Shown: positions 27,726 through 36,427 of the stretch, piece after piece
How positions within the stretch are numbered: position 1 is the first letter of the stretch
Layout: each line of letters begins with the position of its first letter
Source: Bacteroidota bacterium
Lineage (GTDB): Bacteria; Bacteroidota; Bacteroidia; Chitinophagales; Chitinophagaceae
Assembly: GCA_016706595.1 (NCBI GenBank)
Contig: JADJJH010000003.1
Span: 1-64,000, forward strand
Direction of reading: 5' to 3'
Length of the DNA: 64,000 nt
The notes under the pieces: model-generated
Told to the model about the DNA's origin: nothing
Databases searched by the model: none
The model's input: only the letters and a program-made list of their open reading frames with translations
Program-made: the position numbers and the translations under genes

Positions 27726-29780
27726 ATGAATCTTACTAAACTTATTTACGTAGGTGCTTTTCTGGGATTAAGTTTTACTCACAGTATGGCACAAACAAAA
27801 ACTACCAGTTCATTACCAGCTGGTAAAAAATTTCTTGACCCTGCAAATATCGATGCTAGTGTAAATCCGGCCGACGATTTTTATGGCTATGCTAACGGAG
27901 CTTGGTTAAAATCTACACCTATTCCGGCTTCTGAAACACGTTGGGGTAGCTTTAACTTACTCGAAGATTTTAATAAAACCGTATTGAAAGAATTATTAGA
28001 ATCGGCCGCTGCGCAAAAAGGTGCCACAAAAGGAAGTCCCGAACAAATGGTGGGCGATTTATTTGCCTCTGGAATGGATACCATTGCCATTGAACGATTG
28101 GGTACAAAAGCTATTCAAACTCAACTTGATCGAATTGAAACTATTAAAGACCAGAAATCTTTACTATCTGTAATTGCCGAAATGAATGTAGAAGGTCTAA
28201 ATCCCTTGTTTGGTTTTTATGTGGGTCCGGATGATAAAAACGTGAGCAAAAATATTTGTAATTTATTTCAAGGTGGATTGGGATTACCTGATCGCGATTA
28301 TTATTTGAAACAAGATACAAAGGAAACAGAAATTCGTGCAAAGTATATTACTCATATAGCCAATATGTTAAGACTGAGTGGTGAATCGGAAGGCGATGCA
28401 AAACAACATGCAAATATTATTATGTCGATGGAATCGGAAATGGCCAAAGCAAGTTTAGACCGCGTTTCGATGCGCGATCCCTATAAACTATATAATAAAT
28501 TTTTTATTGATGAATTTAGCATCAGAACCCAAGGTATTAATTGGCGTGATTTGATGAGCAAAATGATGGTTAAAAAACAAGATACCATTTTAGTTGGCAC
28601 ACCCGAATTTTTTGTTACACTTTCAAGAATGTTCCAAAACTACCAGATGGAAAATTGGAAAACATATTTAAAATGGCATACCCTGCATCGTATGGCAGGC
28701 TTTATGAGCAGTGGTTTTGATAGCGAACATTTTAATTTTTATGGTACAACCATGCGCGGACAACAAGAGCAAAAACCGCGATGGAAACGTGTATTAGGTG
28801 TTGTTGATGGAGCTGTTGGCGAACAATTAGGAAAAATGTACACCGATAAATATTTTACCGCCGATGCAAAAAAACGAATGATGGAATTGGTAAATAATTT
28901 AGAAGACGCCTATGAAAACAGAATCAATCAATTAGATTGGATGAGCGATAGCACAAAAAATAAAGCGAAAGAAAAATTACATGCATTCATTAAAAAAATT
29001 GGTTACCCAGATACATGGAGAAGCTATGCCGGATTAGAAATTTCGAGAACGAGCTATGTGAAAAATATTATTGCCTCAAATATTTTCGATTATAAATTCA
29101 TGATTAATAAATTGGGCAAACCGGTTGATAAAAAAGAATGGGGCATGACACCACCAACTGTAAATGCCTATTACAATCCGGCCTTTAACGAAATCGTTTT
29201 CCCGGCAGGTATTTTGCAATATCCTTTCTTTGTAAAAGATGCAGATGATGCTGTTATTTATGGTGCTATTGGCGGTGTTATCGGACATGAAATGACGCAT
29301 GGTTTCGACGATCAAGGTTGTCAGTATGCAGCAGATGGTAATTTGAAAAATTGGTGGAGCGATGAAGACAAAGCACGATTTGATGAAAAAACAAAAATGG
29401 TAAAAGAGCAATATGATGCCTACACTATTTTAGGTGATAAACATGTAAATGGGGCTTTAACCCTTGGCGAGAATATTGCCGATTTAGGAGGTGTAACCAT
29501 TGCCTATGAAGCCTTTAAGAAAACGAAGCAAGGAAAAAGCAGTGAAAAAATAGATGGCTTTACGCCCGATCAGCGATTTTTTATGAGTTGGGCGCAAGTG
29601 TGGCGTGCAAATATTCGCGACGAAGAAGCTGCTAATCGTTTAGTTACGGATCCGCATTCACCGGGGGTACATCGTTGCAATGGGCCTTTAAGTAATTTCC
29701 AACCTTTTTATAAAGCCTTCAATGTAAAAGAAGGGAACAAAATGTATAAGCAGGAAAGTGAAAGAGCGAAGGTTTGGTAA
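27726..29780 (+). CDS. M13-family (neprilysin-like) zinc endopeptidase
   Basis: 684 residues with a signal peptide (about residues 1-22, ending MAQ), so it acts in the envelope or outside the cell. The zinc site is complete: His521-Glu522-x-x-His525 in IGHEMTHGFDDQG and Glu582 in LGENIADLGGVTIAYEAF. The substrate-binding NAYYNPAFNEIVFPAGILQ block and the C-terminal W..RY-like region are also recognisable. The length matches the M13 (PepO/neprilysin) family, which cleaves small peptides on the amino side of hydrophobic residues. A promoter box precedes it and a strong terminator follows, so it is probably transcribed alone. Confidence 0.92.
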   Translation: MNLTKLIYVGAFLGLSFTHSMAQTKTTSSLPAGKKFLDPANIDASVNPADDFYGYANGAWLKSTPIPASETRWGSFNLLEDFNKTVLKELLESAAAQKGATKGSPEQMVGDLFASGMDTIAIERLGTKAIQTQLDRIETIKDQKSLLSVIAEMNVEGLNPLFGFYVGPDDKNVSKNICNLFQGGLGLPDRDYYLKQDTKETEIRAKYITHIANMLRLSGESEGDAKQHANIIMSMESEMAKASLDRVSMRDPYKLYNKFFIDEFSIRTQGINWRDLMSKMMVKKQDTILVGTPEFFVTLSRMFQNYQMENWKTYLKWHTLHRMAGFMSSGFDSEHFNFYGTTMRGQQEQKPRWKRVLGVVDGAVGEQLGKMYTDKYFTADAKKRMMELVNNLEDAYENRINQLDWMSDSTKNKAKEKLHAFIKKIGYPDTWRSYAGLEISRTSYVKNIIASNIFDYKFMINKLGKPVDKKEWGMTPPTVNAYYNPAFNEIVFPAGILQYPFFVKDADDAVIYGAIGGVIGHEMTHGFDDQGCQYAADGNLKNWWSDEDKARFDEKTKMVKEQYDAYTILGDKHVNGALTLGENIADLGGVTIAYEAFKKTKQGKSSEKIDGFTPDQRFFMSWAQVWRANIRDEEAANRLVTDPHSPGVHRCNGPLSNFQPFYKAFNVKEGNKMYKQESERAKVW

Positions 29781-29807
29781 GAATGAATTCATTAAATTTC
29801 ATAAAAA

Positions 29808-29830
29808 AATCCTGCATATTCGCAGGATTT
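29808..29830. terminator. Bidirectional intrinsic terminator
   Basis: AAATCCTGC and GCAGGATTT pair around ATATT(C), flanked by an A-run on the left and T-run on the right. It lies between the convergent M13 peptidase and the PKD/dockerin-like gene. Confidence 0.8.
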
Positions 29831-29870
29831 TTTTATGGATTATTGATGTATAATAATTGATTTTTTACCA

Positions 29871-31748
29871 TTACGGATGATTAGAGTAAATGAAATTATT
29901 GAGGTTAACTTCAATGAGGCTATTGTCTAAAATATCAACATTTCCATCCCCATTTAAATCAGACTTTTCATAACCAAATAAAAAATTATTGATATCATTT
30001 TCGATGATTGATAGATCAAGTACGTCAATATTTTCATCATAGTTTAAATCGCCGCTAAAAAATGCATACCTAATTGGTAATGACGATACAAGTACCATAT
30101 TATCGCCGTAGGCCTTTGAAATAGCATTGCTAAAATCATATACGGCCGGTATAGCACCTACGGTAACGCCATTGCTACTCCATGTTTCGATTGCATTTCT
30201 ATGCTTGATTACGACATAATAATTTCCTGAAACGGATGGAGGGAATACACAAGTCGCATTTCCGGTGGTGGTTAAAATAGTATGGGTAGAAGCTACTACA
30301 TTATAAGGTGGAGTTGTGCTTCGCAACTGAACATGAATACTATCGGCATGACTTACATTTGTAGAGACACCTTGATTAAATAAAACGGATGCCATTTCTC
30401 CACTAAATAAATAATAGCCTTCGATATACAATTTAAGAGTAAGATTTGTTGAACAAGAACCAACAATTGCATTGACAATTACGGCATCCGTAGACGTGCA
30501 TCCATTAGCACCGGTTACAGTAACCGTATACACGGTACTAGCTGTTGGATTGGCTATAGGTTGTGCAATGTTGGATGAACTTAAGGCAATTGCTGGGCTC
30601 CAACTGTATGTATTGCCGGCTACACCTGCAGTGCCGATAATTGCAGTTGGGTTAGCACAAGTAAGATTTCTATCGACACCCGCATTGGCTACCGGTGGCG
30701 TTTTATCTACGGTTACAATAACCGCATCAGTAGATGTGCAACCACCAACATTTGTAACCGTAACGGTATAGGTAGTAGTAGTTGTTGATGTCGCTAAAGG
30801 TTCAGCAATATTACTGGCACTTAAGCCAGTTGAAGGGCTCCAACTATACGAATTTCCACTTACTGCTGGGGTTCCAATGATTGAATTTGGAATGATACAA
30901 CTCAATGATTTATCTAAGCCAGCATTCGCCGTTGGAGCAATATTGATGCTTACAGTAATGATGTTAGAATTAATCCAATACGTACAGGTATTTCTTTTCG
31001 TTTTTCTTCGGTATGATTGCGTTGTCGTAAGTAGTGGCGCATCATAGGTTGATGAAGTAGCTCCAGTAATATCTGTCCAAATACCAGGCATTGTTGAATT
31101 TTGCCATTGATACAAAATTGTGCCACTTCCTCCCGTTGGTAAGGTTGCTGTAAATGCAACCGGGTTTCCGCTGCCACAAAAATTTTGGTTTCCTGTAATG
31201 GTGCCTGCATTAGTAATCGGTGAACAACCACAATAGGTAACGGCTGGAGGTGAAATTTTATAATCATCGGCTCCGCTATTACCTTGTTGCATGTAACCTG
31301 GAATTTGTAAATTTACAACTACCCCTAAATTGCTACCTACTGTTAAAGTAGTAGGAGTTTGTATACTTACTTGAATACTTCCAAAGCTAGAACCATTCAA
31401 GATTTGAGTTTGCGTACCTATTAAACAATTAGGCGCAAAGGAATCGAAATCCCAACTGAAATGACTTGCATAAGTTCCGGAGACTACGAGTGTCGGATTC
31501 GTACTTTGAAATTGAAATCCAGTAACACAAATTGTCACAGTTAAAGGATTAGATAATTGTGTAGAGTTGGCCGGAGTACTGATTCCTAAATTAAAGCTAG
31601 CAAGTGTTGTTGATCCGCATTCAAATCCTGAAGTGGTTGGTGTAGGTGAAAAACTTATGGCGGTAACATAAGGATTGTAATTCGTTTGGGCAAGAGATTC
31701 GACTTGGAACGCCAACATTACGACTATTAATAAGTAGAGTGACTTCAT
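29871..31748 (-). CDS. Secreted PKD/Ig-repeat protein with dockerin-like C-terminus
   Basis: 625 residues: signal peptide ending ESLAQ, a beta-rich N-terminal module, an Ig-like segment (ITGNQNFCGSGNPVAFTAT), two PKD-like repeats of about 80 residues (PTANAGLDKSLSC to GCTSTDAVIVTVDK; PVANAGVDRNLTC to GCTSTDAVIV), the LKLYIEGYY to YVVIKHRNAIETWS module and two Asp-rich calcium-type loops (GDLNYDENIDVLDL, DLNGDGNVDILD), ending in HP. It shares the repeat type and the end module with the giant gene at 53547 and the end module with the gene at 17041. Surface or matrix protein; no enzyme motif. Confidence 0.75.
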   Translation of the reverse strand: MKSLYLLIVVMLAFQVESLAQTNYNPYVTAISFSPTPTTSGFECGSTTLASFNLGISTPANSTQLSNPLTVTICVTGFQFQSTNPTLVVSGTYASHFSWDFDSFAPNCLIGTQTQILNGSSFGSIQVSIQTPTTLTVGSNLGVVVNLQIPGYMQQGNSGADDYKISPPAVTYCGCSPITNAGTITGNQNFCGSGNPVAFTATLPTGGSGTILYQWQNSTMPGIWTDITGATSSTYDAPLLTTTQSYRRKTKRNTCTYWINSNIITVSINIAPTANAGLDKSLSCIIPNSIIGTPAVSGNSYSWSPSTGLSASNIAEPLATSTTTTTYTVTVTNVGGCTSTDAVIVTVDKTPPVANAGVDRNLTCANPTAIIGTAGVAGNTYSWSPAIALSSSNIAQPIANPTASTVYTVTVTGANGCTSTDAVIVNAIVGSCSTNLTLKLYIEGYYLFSGEMASVLFNQGVSTNVSHADSIHVQLRSTTPPYNVVASTHTILTTTGNATCVFPPSVSGNYYVVIKHRNAIETWSSNGVTVGAIPAVYDFSNAISKAYGDNMVLVSSLPIRYAFFSGDLNYDENIDVLDLSIIENDINNFLFGYEKSDLNGDGNVDILDNSLIEVNLNNFIYSNHP

Positions 31749-31999
31749 GTGATAGTGTTTTTCTTTTTGCTAAATGTTAAAGGGGTATAGAATTAAACAC
31801 ATTAATACTTTTCATATAATTAGTTTTTTATACTCATAACATAAAGATACTCAAACGTACGAATAAATAATGGAGTCAAGAACTTTCTTTACATTTTTTT
31901 CGAAAAGCCTTTCCAACTTTTTATACACTCAGTTTTGAAAAGGAAATGAGGGAATTGAAAATCGTAGTAACGACTGAGCAGTGGTTTAAATATCTCACT

Positions 32000-32341
32000 T
32001 TAATGTAACGCCTTGTCAACGATTTCATTCATGTCAATACCATTATGACTTTCATCGTAAATGCATTCACCATTTTTTATAAGTAATACTTGTGGTGATT
32101 CGTGATACACCGAATACCGCTCGGCCAATAGATTTGAAATATCGCGGTGCTGAAGTAAATCTAAATAATAAAATGAAATGCCTGCCGGTTGTTGAGCTCG
32201 TTCAAGTCGAGCTTTGGCTACACTGCTTATTGAACAGCGTGTACTATGCTTAAATATCACAATAGGTTGTAAGTTACTTTCTGCCGATAGCTGCTCAATT
32301 TGCTTGAGTTCAGAAAGAATTTTCCAATCCATATCGATCAA
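32000..32341 (-). CDS. ytxJ: YtxJ-like bacillithiol-system redox protein
   Basis: 113 residues, thioredoxin-like. It has the family signature IFKHSTRCSISSVAKARLER, with the single catalytic-type Cys followed by Ser (CSIS), then FYYLDLLQHRDISN, the cis-Pro region ESPQVLLIKNGECIYDESHN and a helical end. YtxJ is thought to act as a monothiol bacilliredoxin-type protein with bacillithiol, which fits the presence of bshB1 5 kb to the right. The better start is probably Met4 (MDWKILSE, codon at 32330-32332). The tiny lipoprotein gene lies immediately upstream and is likely in the same transcript. Confidence 0.85.
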   Translation of the reverse strand: MIDMDWKILSELKQIEQLSAESNLQPIVIFKHSTRCSISSVAKARLERAQQPAGISFYYLDLLQHRDISNLLAERYSVYHESPQVLLIKNGECIYDESHNGIDMNEIVDKALH

Positions 32342-32342
32342 A

Positions 32343-32471
32343 TTAGAAATGTAAAAGTCGAGAAATGGAAATATGGTTCGGACAACCGTACTTTTTCTGC
32401 GATGCGCAGCTACTGAAAATCAGTGCCAATAGGCATCCTGATAAAATTATTTTGAAAGTGTTCTTTTTCAT
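32343..32471 (-). CDS. Tiny lipoprotein, 42 residues, with YGCP motif
   Basis: ATG 32471 to TAA 32343. The sequence is a short basic start, a hydrophobic stretch (IILSGCLLALIFSSC) with lipobox FSSC, then ASQKKYGCPNHISISRLLHF. Very small lipoproteins with a Lys-Tyr-Gly-Cys-Pro motif after the lipid-anchored Cys look familiar from Bacteroidota; their role is unknown to me. The stop codon lies 2 bases before the upstream of the two possible ytxJ starts, so they are probably co-transcribed. A GGATG-like site precedes the start. Confidence 0.55.
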   Translation of the reverse strand: MKKNTFKIILSGCLLALIFSSCASQKKYGCPNHISISRLLHF

Positions 32472-32492
32472 CCTTTAAAATTTTTCAATATA

Positions 32493-32500
32493 TATCTTTG
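32493..32500 (+). promoter_or_regulatory. Bacteroidota -7 promoter box before the saccharopine dehydrogenase-like gene
   Basis: TATCTTTG matches TAnnTTTG. The start codon lies 43 bases downstream, and the divergent lipoprotein gene starts 22 bases to the left. Confidence 0.45.
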
Positions 32501-32543
32501 CAAATGTAAATTTTTACAGACAAAAAACAAGATTAAAATATAA

Positions 32544-33874
32544 ATGACCAATATACTGATTTTTGGCGCGGGCAAGTCTTCCTCTTATTTGATAAAATAT
32601 CTACTTGAGTTTTCATCTAAATACTTTTGGCAAGTAACCTTAGCCGATGCGAATTTAAATGCAGCCCTCGAGAAAATAGGTTCCCATAATTTTGGAACTG
32701 CTTACCAACTTGATATTCACGAAGAAGTATTACGTAAGCGACAGATTTCCAATGCCAACTTAGTAATTTCACTGCTTCCACCCAGCTTGCATATGATTGT
32801 GGCCAAAGATTGTATTGAACTAAAAAAGAACTTAATCACTGCCTCTTATGTTAGCGAAGAAATAAAAGCTTTACATGCCGATGCCCGCAATGCAGGCTTA
32901 TTGTTTATGAATGAAATGGGACTCGACCCAGGTATAGACCATATGAGCGCCATGAAAATTATTGATGAAGTAGTTCGATTAGGGGCAGATATTTATTCAT
33001 TTAAATCGTATTGCGGCGGATTAATCGCCCCCGAATCGGATAATAACCCATGGCATTATAAAGTTTCGTGGAACCACGCAATATTGTAAACGCCGGAAAA
33101 TCGGGTGCCGAATATTTATTGAGTGGTTTCGAAAAACAAGTAAGTTATCGTGATCTTTTTGCCGAAACCGAAATCGTTACGATTCCTAAACTTGGCAACT
33201 TAGCAGCTTATGCCAATCGCGACAGCTTAGACTATAAAAGCTATTACGGCTTGAGTGAGGTAAAAACGATGTTGAGAGCCACCCTGCGTCACGAAGAGTT
33301 TTGTAAAGGATGGAATACCATTGTTCGCCTTGGACTTACCAACGACCTAACTACATTTAAAGCCGATGGTATGACCTATTACGACTGGTTTGAAATTGCC
33401 ACGCAACAGATTCCAGGAAATACCCCTCTCGAAAAAATTAGTAATGCTACCTTAAAAGATAAGGCTTTGGTATTGGATCTTGTGCAGTGGCTAGGATTAT
33501 ATGATGATGAATTTATCGGACTAAGTGGCGTGGTAAGCAGTACCGATGTATTGCAAAAGCGTATCGAAGAAAAATGGAAGATGGAGGATCGCGATAAAGA
33601 TATGATTGTGATGCATCACGAATTTGAATATTCGCGTAAGCAATTGCATACCAAATTATCGAGCACTTTAATTGTAAAAGGCGAAAATAAAACCTATACC
33701 GCCATGGCAAAAACAGTAGGCTTACCGATGGCTATTTTTGCGAAATTATTTTTAACCGGAAAAGTAAAAAATATACTCGGTGTGCAAATTCCGATTATGA
33801 AGGAAGTGTATAAACCGGTTTTGAAAGAGCTTACTAACTTTGGGATTGAGTTTACGGAGGAATATACAGATTAG
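32544..33874 (+). CDS. Saccharopine dehydrogenase-like protein, one frameshift
   Basis: Two frames (32544-33089 and 33068-33874) join into a protein of about 443 residues typical of the saccharopine dehydrogenase/homospermidine synthase-like family: an N-terminal Rossmann loop (ILIFGAGKSSSYLIKYLLE), the family block NEMGLDPGIDHMSAMKIID and the join WHYKVSWN to PRNIVNAGKSGAEY. One C is missing in the AACC run near 33073; restoring it makes the reading continuous. The C-terminal half has the usual YRDLF and TYTAMAKTVGLPMAIFAKL segments. The enzyme would convert saccharopine or a related compound with NAD(P). The lesion may be an assembly error because both halves are otherwise well conserved. 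Confidence 0.85.
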
Positions 33875-33891
33875 TTAGTCTTCAATTTCCA

Positions 33892-33909
33892 ATCCGATAG
33901 CTATCGGAT
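33892..33909. repeat. 18-bp palindrome ATCCGATAGCTATCGGAT
   Basis: Perfect palindrome just after the saccharopine dehydrogenase-like gene. A near-copy (ATCCGATAGCAATCGGAT) occurs at 36379-36396, also next to a gene end, suggesting a dispersed intergenic motif. Confidence 0.45.
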
Positions 33910-33948
33910 CAATCTTCAAAAATGGTATTTATCTTCATTGGGGTGTGT

Positions 33949-34051
33949 CCCTAAAGTTCGCCGAAAATGCAATTGCCTTACTAAGTATAAATTCCCTTCG
34001 GCTCTACTTTAGGGTCAGGCTATCACTTCAATGCCAGCCGAAGCGTCTGGC
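33949..34051. repeat. Nested inverted repeats between convergent genes
   Basis: CCCTAAAG (33949-33956) faces CTTTAGGG (34007-34014), and inside it GCCGAA (33960-33965) faces TTCGGC (33997-34002). A second hairpin GCCAG/CTGGC follows near 34033-34051. This could be a dispersed intergenic repeat or a folded RNA. No terminator T-tract. Confidence 0.35.
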
Positions 34052-34113
34052 GATTTCCGTTCTATCCTTCACACATTCTTCAATTTTAATTTAACCACTG
34101 TAAAGCAATTTAT

Positions 34114-34794
34114 TTACACCTTAGATAGCAATTTTACTAATTCCTTAACCCCTTCTGTCGCCGGCTTTTCAATATAGGTAACTAAACGCCGATCTATTTT
34201 AGGTACCTTTTTATCAATTACATAAACAGGCATAAACGGAGGTAAATAATGTACTAATGATGCCGCTGGATATACCACTAAGCTACTGCCAATAACCACA
34301 AATAAATCTGCATCATGACTCATTAATATTGCCTTCTCCATCATGGGTACCGGCTCTTCGAACCATACAATATGAGGTCGAAGTTGAGCGCCATCTTCGG
34401 CAAGGTCGCCTACTTTCATATCGTCAAGTATCGGGTATATAAGCGTTTCGTTGGCTTCGCTACGCATCTTAAAAATTTCGCCATGCAAATGCAAAATCTT
34501 CTTCGATCCGGCACGTTCGTGTAAGTCATCAATATTTTGGGTAATGATTTCTACATCAAAACTTTTTTGCAAATCGGCAATAGCTATATGTGCTGCATTG
34601 GGTTGCGCTTGCAAAATATTACGTCTACGCTCATTATAAAAACGTAACACTTTTTCGGGGTCGCGCTGCCAAGCTCGAGGTGTGGCAACCTCTTCCACTT
34701 TATGTCCTTCCCATAAACCACCGCTATCTCTAAAGGTTTGTATGCCACTTTCGGCACTCATACCTGCCCCTGTAAAAACCACTATCTTTTTCAT
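34114..34794 (-). CDS. cobB: Sir2-family NAD-dependent protein deacylase (class III-like sirtuin)
   Basis: 226 residues from ATG 34794, chosen because the protein then begins at the family's own N-terminus (MKKIVVFTGAGMSAESGIQT); an earlier in-frame ATG at 34872 would add 26 atypical residues. NAD-binding GAGMSAESG, TQNIDDLHERAG and the catalytic His in HLHGE are all present. Tyr53 and Arg56 (FYNER) form the Y-x-x-R pair that marks class III sirtuins, which prefer succinyl, malonyl or glutaryl lysine. The four zinc-binding cysteines of the classical fold are absent. The gene runs opposite to the L,D-transpeptidase gene, with about 95 bases between the start codons. Confidence 0.9.
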   Translation of the reverse strand: MKKIVVFTGAGMSAESGIQTFRDSGGLWEGHKVEEVATPRAWQRDPEKVLRFYNERRRNILQAQPNAAHIAIADLQKSFDVEIITQNIDDLHERAGSKKILHLHGEIFKMRSEANETLIYPILDDMKVGDLAEDGAQLRPHIVWFEEPVPMMEKAILMSHDADLFVVIGSSLVVYPAASLVHYLPPFMPVYVIDKKVPKIDRRLVTYIEKPATEGVKELVKLLSKV

Positions 34795-34858
34795 ATCTAT
34801 CAACGTTAACTTTAACGAAATGTAAGATATTAAATGTATTTTTTTAATATATAATAGA

Positions 34859-34866
34859 TATTTTTG
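34859..34866 (+). promoter_or_regulatory. Bacteroidota -7 promoter box before the L,D-transpeptidase gene
   Basis: TATTTTTG matches TAnnTTTG. Transcription would begin near 34873, after the in-frame codon 34864, so the ATG at 34891 is the more likely start. Confidence 0.55.
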
Positions 34867-34890
34867 CCCCACTTACAAAATTTCAACTGC

Positions 34891-35673
34891 ATGCGCAAAC
34901 TCCAATTATTGATGATAGCTTTTATGCTTTTTTATTCAGGAAGTTTACTAGCGCAACCTGCTTTAGAACTCAATTATCCCGATTATCAATTCCTTAATTT
35001 TCAACAATCATTTGAAAGGGTAAAAATTGCTACCGCTAAAACCGAATCCGGCATTCGAAAATTATTTACCGATAAACAAATTAAATACCCTTGTCCGAAT
35101 TTATTATTCAGGGTGTTTAAATCTACCAACGAGTTCGAAATGTGGGCTCGAAATTCAATTCAAGACACCTTTGTTTTAATTAAGAACTATAAAATTTGCG
35201 CCTTGTCGGGAATTTTGGGTCCTAAACGTTGGGAAGGCGATAAGCAAGTACCGGAAGGATTTTATTTTATTGAAGAGTATAACCCAAAAAGTAATTACTA
35301 TTTAGGCATGTTACTCAATTACCCAAACTATTCCGATCAGGCTTGTGCTGTAGATAAAGAACATCCGGGTGGTGATATTTATATTCATGGTAAATGTATG
35401 ACTGTGGGTTGCTTACCCATGACCGATGAATGGATAGAAGAAATTTACGCATTATGTGTAAGTGCTCGAGTGAATGGCGCTTTAAATATTCCGGTGCATA
35501 TTTTCCCTTTACGCTTTACCCAAAAAGGAATCGATTTCTTAGGACGAGAATATAAGAACGAAGAAACCAAACATCGCTTTTGGGTAAATATTAAACGAGC
35601 CTACGATTACTTTGAAGCTACGCATAAAACTTTGCCGGTTATGTATGATGAGAAAGGCGATTATGCGTTTTAG
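34891..35673 (+). CDS. L,D-transpeptidase family protein (YafK-like)
   Basis: 260 residues from ATG 34891. That start is favoured by the upstream promoter box and because the signal peptide then begins MRKLQLLMIAFMLFYSGSLL with cleavage after LAQ. The YkuD-type catalytic motif is clear: GGDIYIHGKCMTVGCLPMTD, with His in IHG and the nucleophilic Cys in VGC. The K-T-E-S-G and GPKRWEGDKQVPEGFYFIEE blocks are typical of the YafK/ErfK group. These periplasmic enzymes make or cut L,D-crosslinks in peptidoglycan or attach proteins to it. Stands alone, followed by an inverted repeat. Confidence 0.85.
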   Translation: MRKLQLLMIAFMLFYSGSLLAQPALELNYPDYQFLNFQQSFERVKIATAKTESGIRKLFTDKQIKYPCPNLLFRVFKSTNEFEMWARNSIQDTFVLIKNYKICALSGILGPKRWEGDKQVPEGFYFIEEYNPKSNYYLGMLLNYPNYSDQACAVDKEHPGGDIYIHGKCMTVGCLPMTDEWIEEIYALCVSARVNGALNIPVHIFPLRFTQKGIDFLGREYKNEETKHRFWVNIKRAYDYFEATHKTLPVMYDEKGDYAF

Positions 35674-35679
35674 AATAAA

Positions 35680-35796
35680 GCATCCCTAAAATCCTCTGAT
35701 GCTTCGTTATTAGAATTTTGCAAATCCTTTATTTACATAAGTTAACGCAGTCTTCGCAAAATCCGAATGCCTCGCCTGAGAGGATTTTGGTGATGC
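35680..35796. repeat. Imperfect 18-bp inverted repeat around an 81-base spacer
   Basis: GCATCCCTAAAATCCTCT (35680-35697) faces AGAGGATTTTGGTGATGC (35779-35796) with 16 of 18 pairs. It lies between the convergent L,D-transpeptidase and YCII genes. It could be a small non-autonomous element or a large hairpin; no target duplication is evident. Confidence 0.35.
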
Positions 35797-35903
35797 TCAT
35801 TACTGTATTAGTCATTTGCCCCAATAGAGCCTTTAACTTAAGTAACAAATTATGATTAAGGTTGTTAAGATCTCAAAAACACTTCGTGATAAACAATCCC
35901 CCA

Positions 35904-36359
35904 TCAATGCTTCTTGCTCCAAATTTTATCATCTACTTTTAAATATTCAGGCAAAGCTGCCGAACCATACCAAGTATATAAATGAGATTCTAACATTTTT
36001 GAACTAATGGCTGGGTCGCTGCTTAATAAAGTATTGGCTTCTTCGAAAGTACTTACATTTAATATGAAGAGTCCGCGAAATTGATCATCATTTTTACTAA
36101 ACGGACCGGCTACAACGAGTTTACCGGCATCGGCTAAGCGATTAATGTTTTCCATATGACCGGCAAATAAACTATCTCTTTCAGTAGTTCGTGGCGGCGT
36201 ATAGGTTCCGGTTTTTAAAACTACAAACACATACTTTTTCATACCATACTCATCGGCGCCTAATGATTTGGCTAAAGCCGCATCTAAATTTGGATTTTGA
36301 CCATGTGCTAATGAGCTTAGTGCAAACATTATGGTAATTACTAAAATTGAAAATTTCAT
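35904..36359 (-). CDS. Secreted YCII-related domain protein
   Basis: 151 residues: signal peptide ending AHG, then one dimeric alpha/beta-barrel-like YCII domain (MKKYVFVVLKTG, ERDSLFAGHMENINRLADAG, KLVVAGPFSKNDDQFRGLFI, EEANTLLSSDPAI). YCII proteins have a ferredoxin-like fold and mostly unknown roles. Exported versions are common in Bacteroidota. The family His and Asp positions near the active-site cleft (GHMEN and SDPAI) are present. Downstream of bshB1 in the same direction, 68 bases away; co-transcription possible. Confidence 0.75.
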   Translation of the reverse strand: MKFSILVITIMFALSSLAHGQNPNLDAALAKSLGADEYGMKKYVFVVLKTGTYTPPRTTERDSLFAGHMENINRLADAGKLVVAGPFSKNDDQFRGLFILNVSTFEEANTLLSSDPAISSKMLESHLYTWYGSAALPEYLKVDDKIWSKKH

Positions 36360-36378
36360 ACATAAAAATTGAAGATTG

Positions 36379-36396
36379 ATCCGATAGCAATCGGAT
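36379..36396. repeat. Near-copy of the ATCCGATAGC palindrome
   Basis: ATCCGAT and ATCGGAT pair around AGCA. It is followed by short tandem ATTGAAG-type repeats up to about 36,426. The related perfect palindrome is at 33892-33909. Confidence 0.4.
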
Positions 36397-36427
36397 TGAA
36401 AATTGAAGATTGAAGATTGAACATTGA

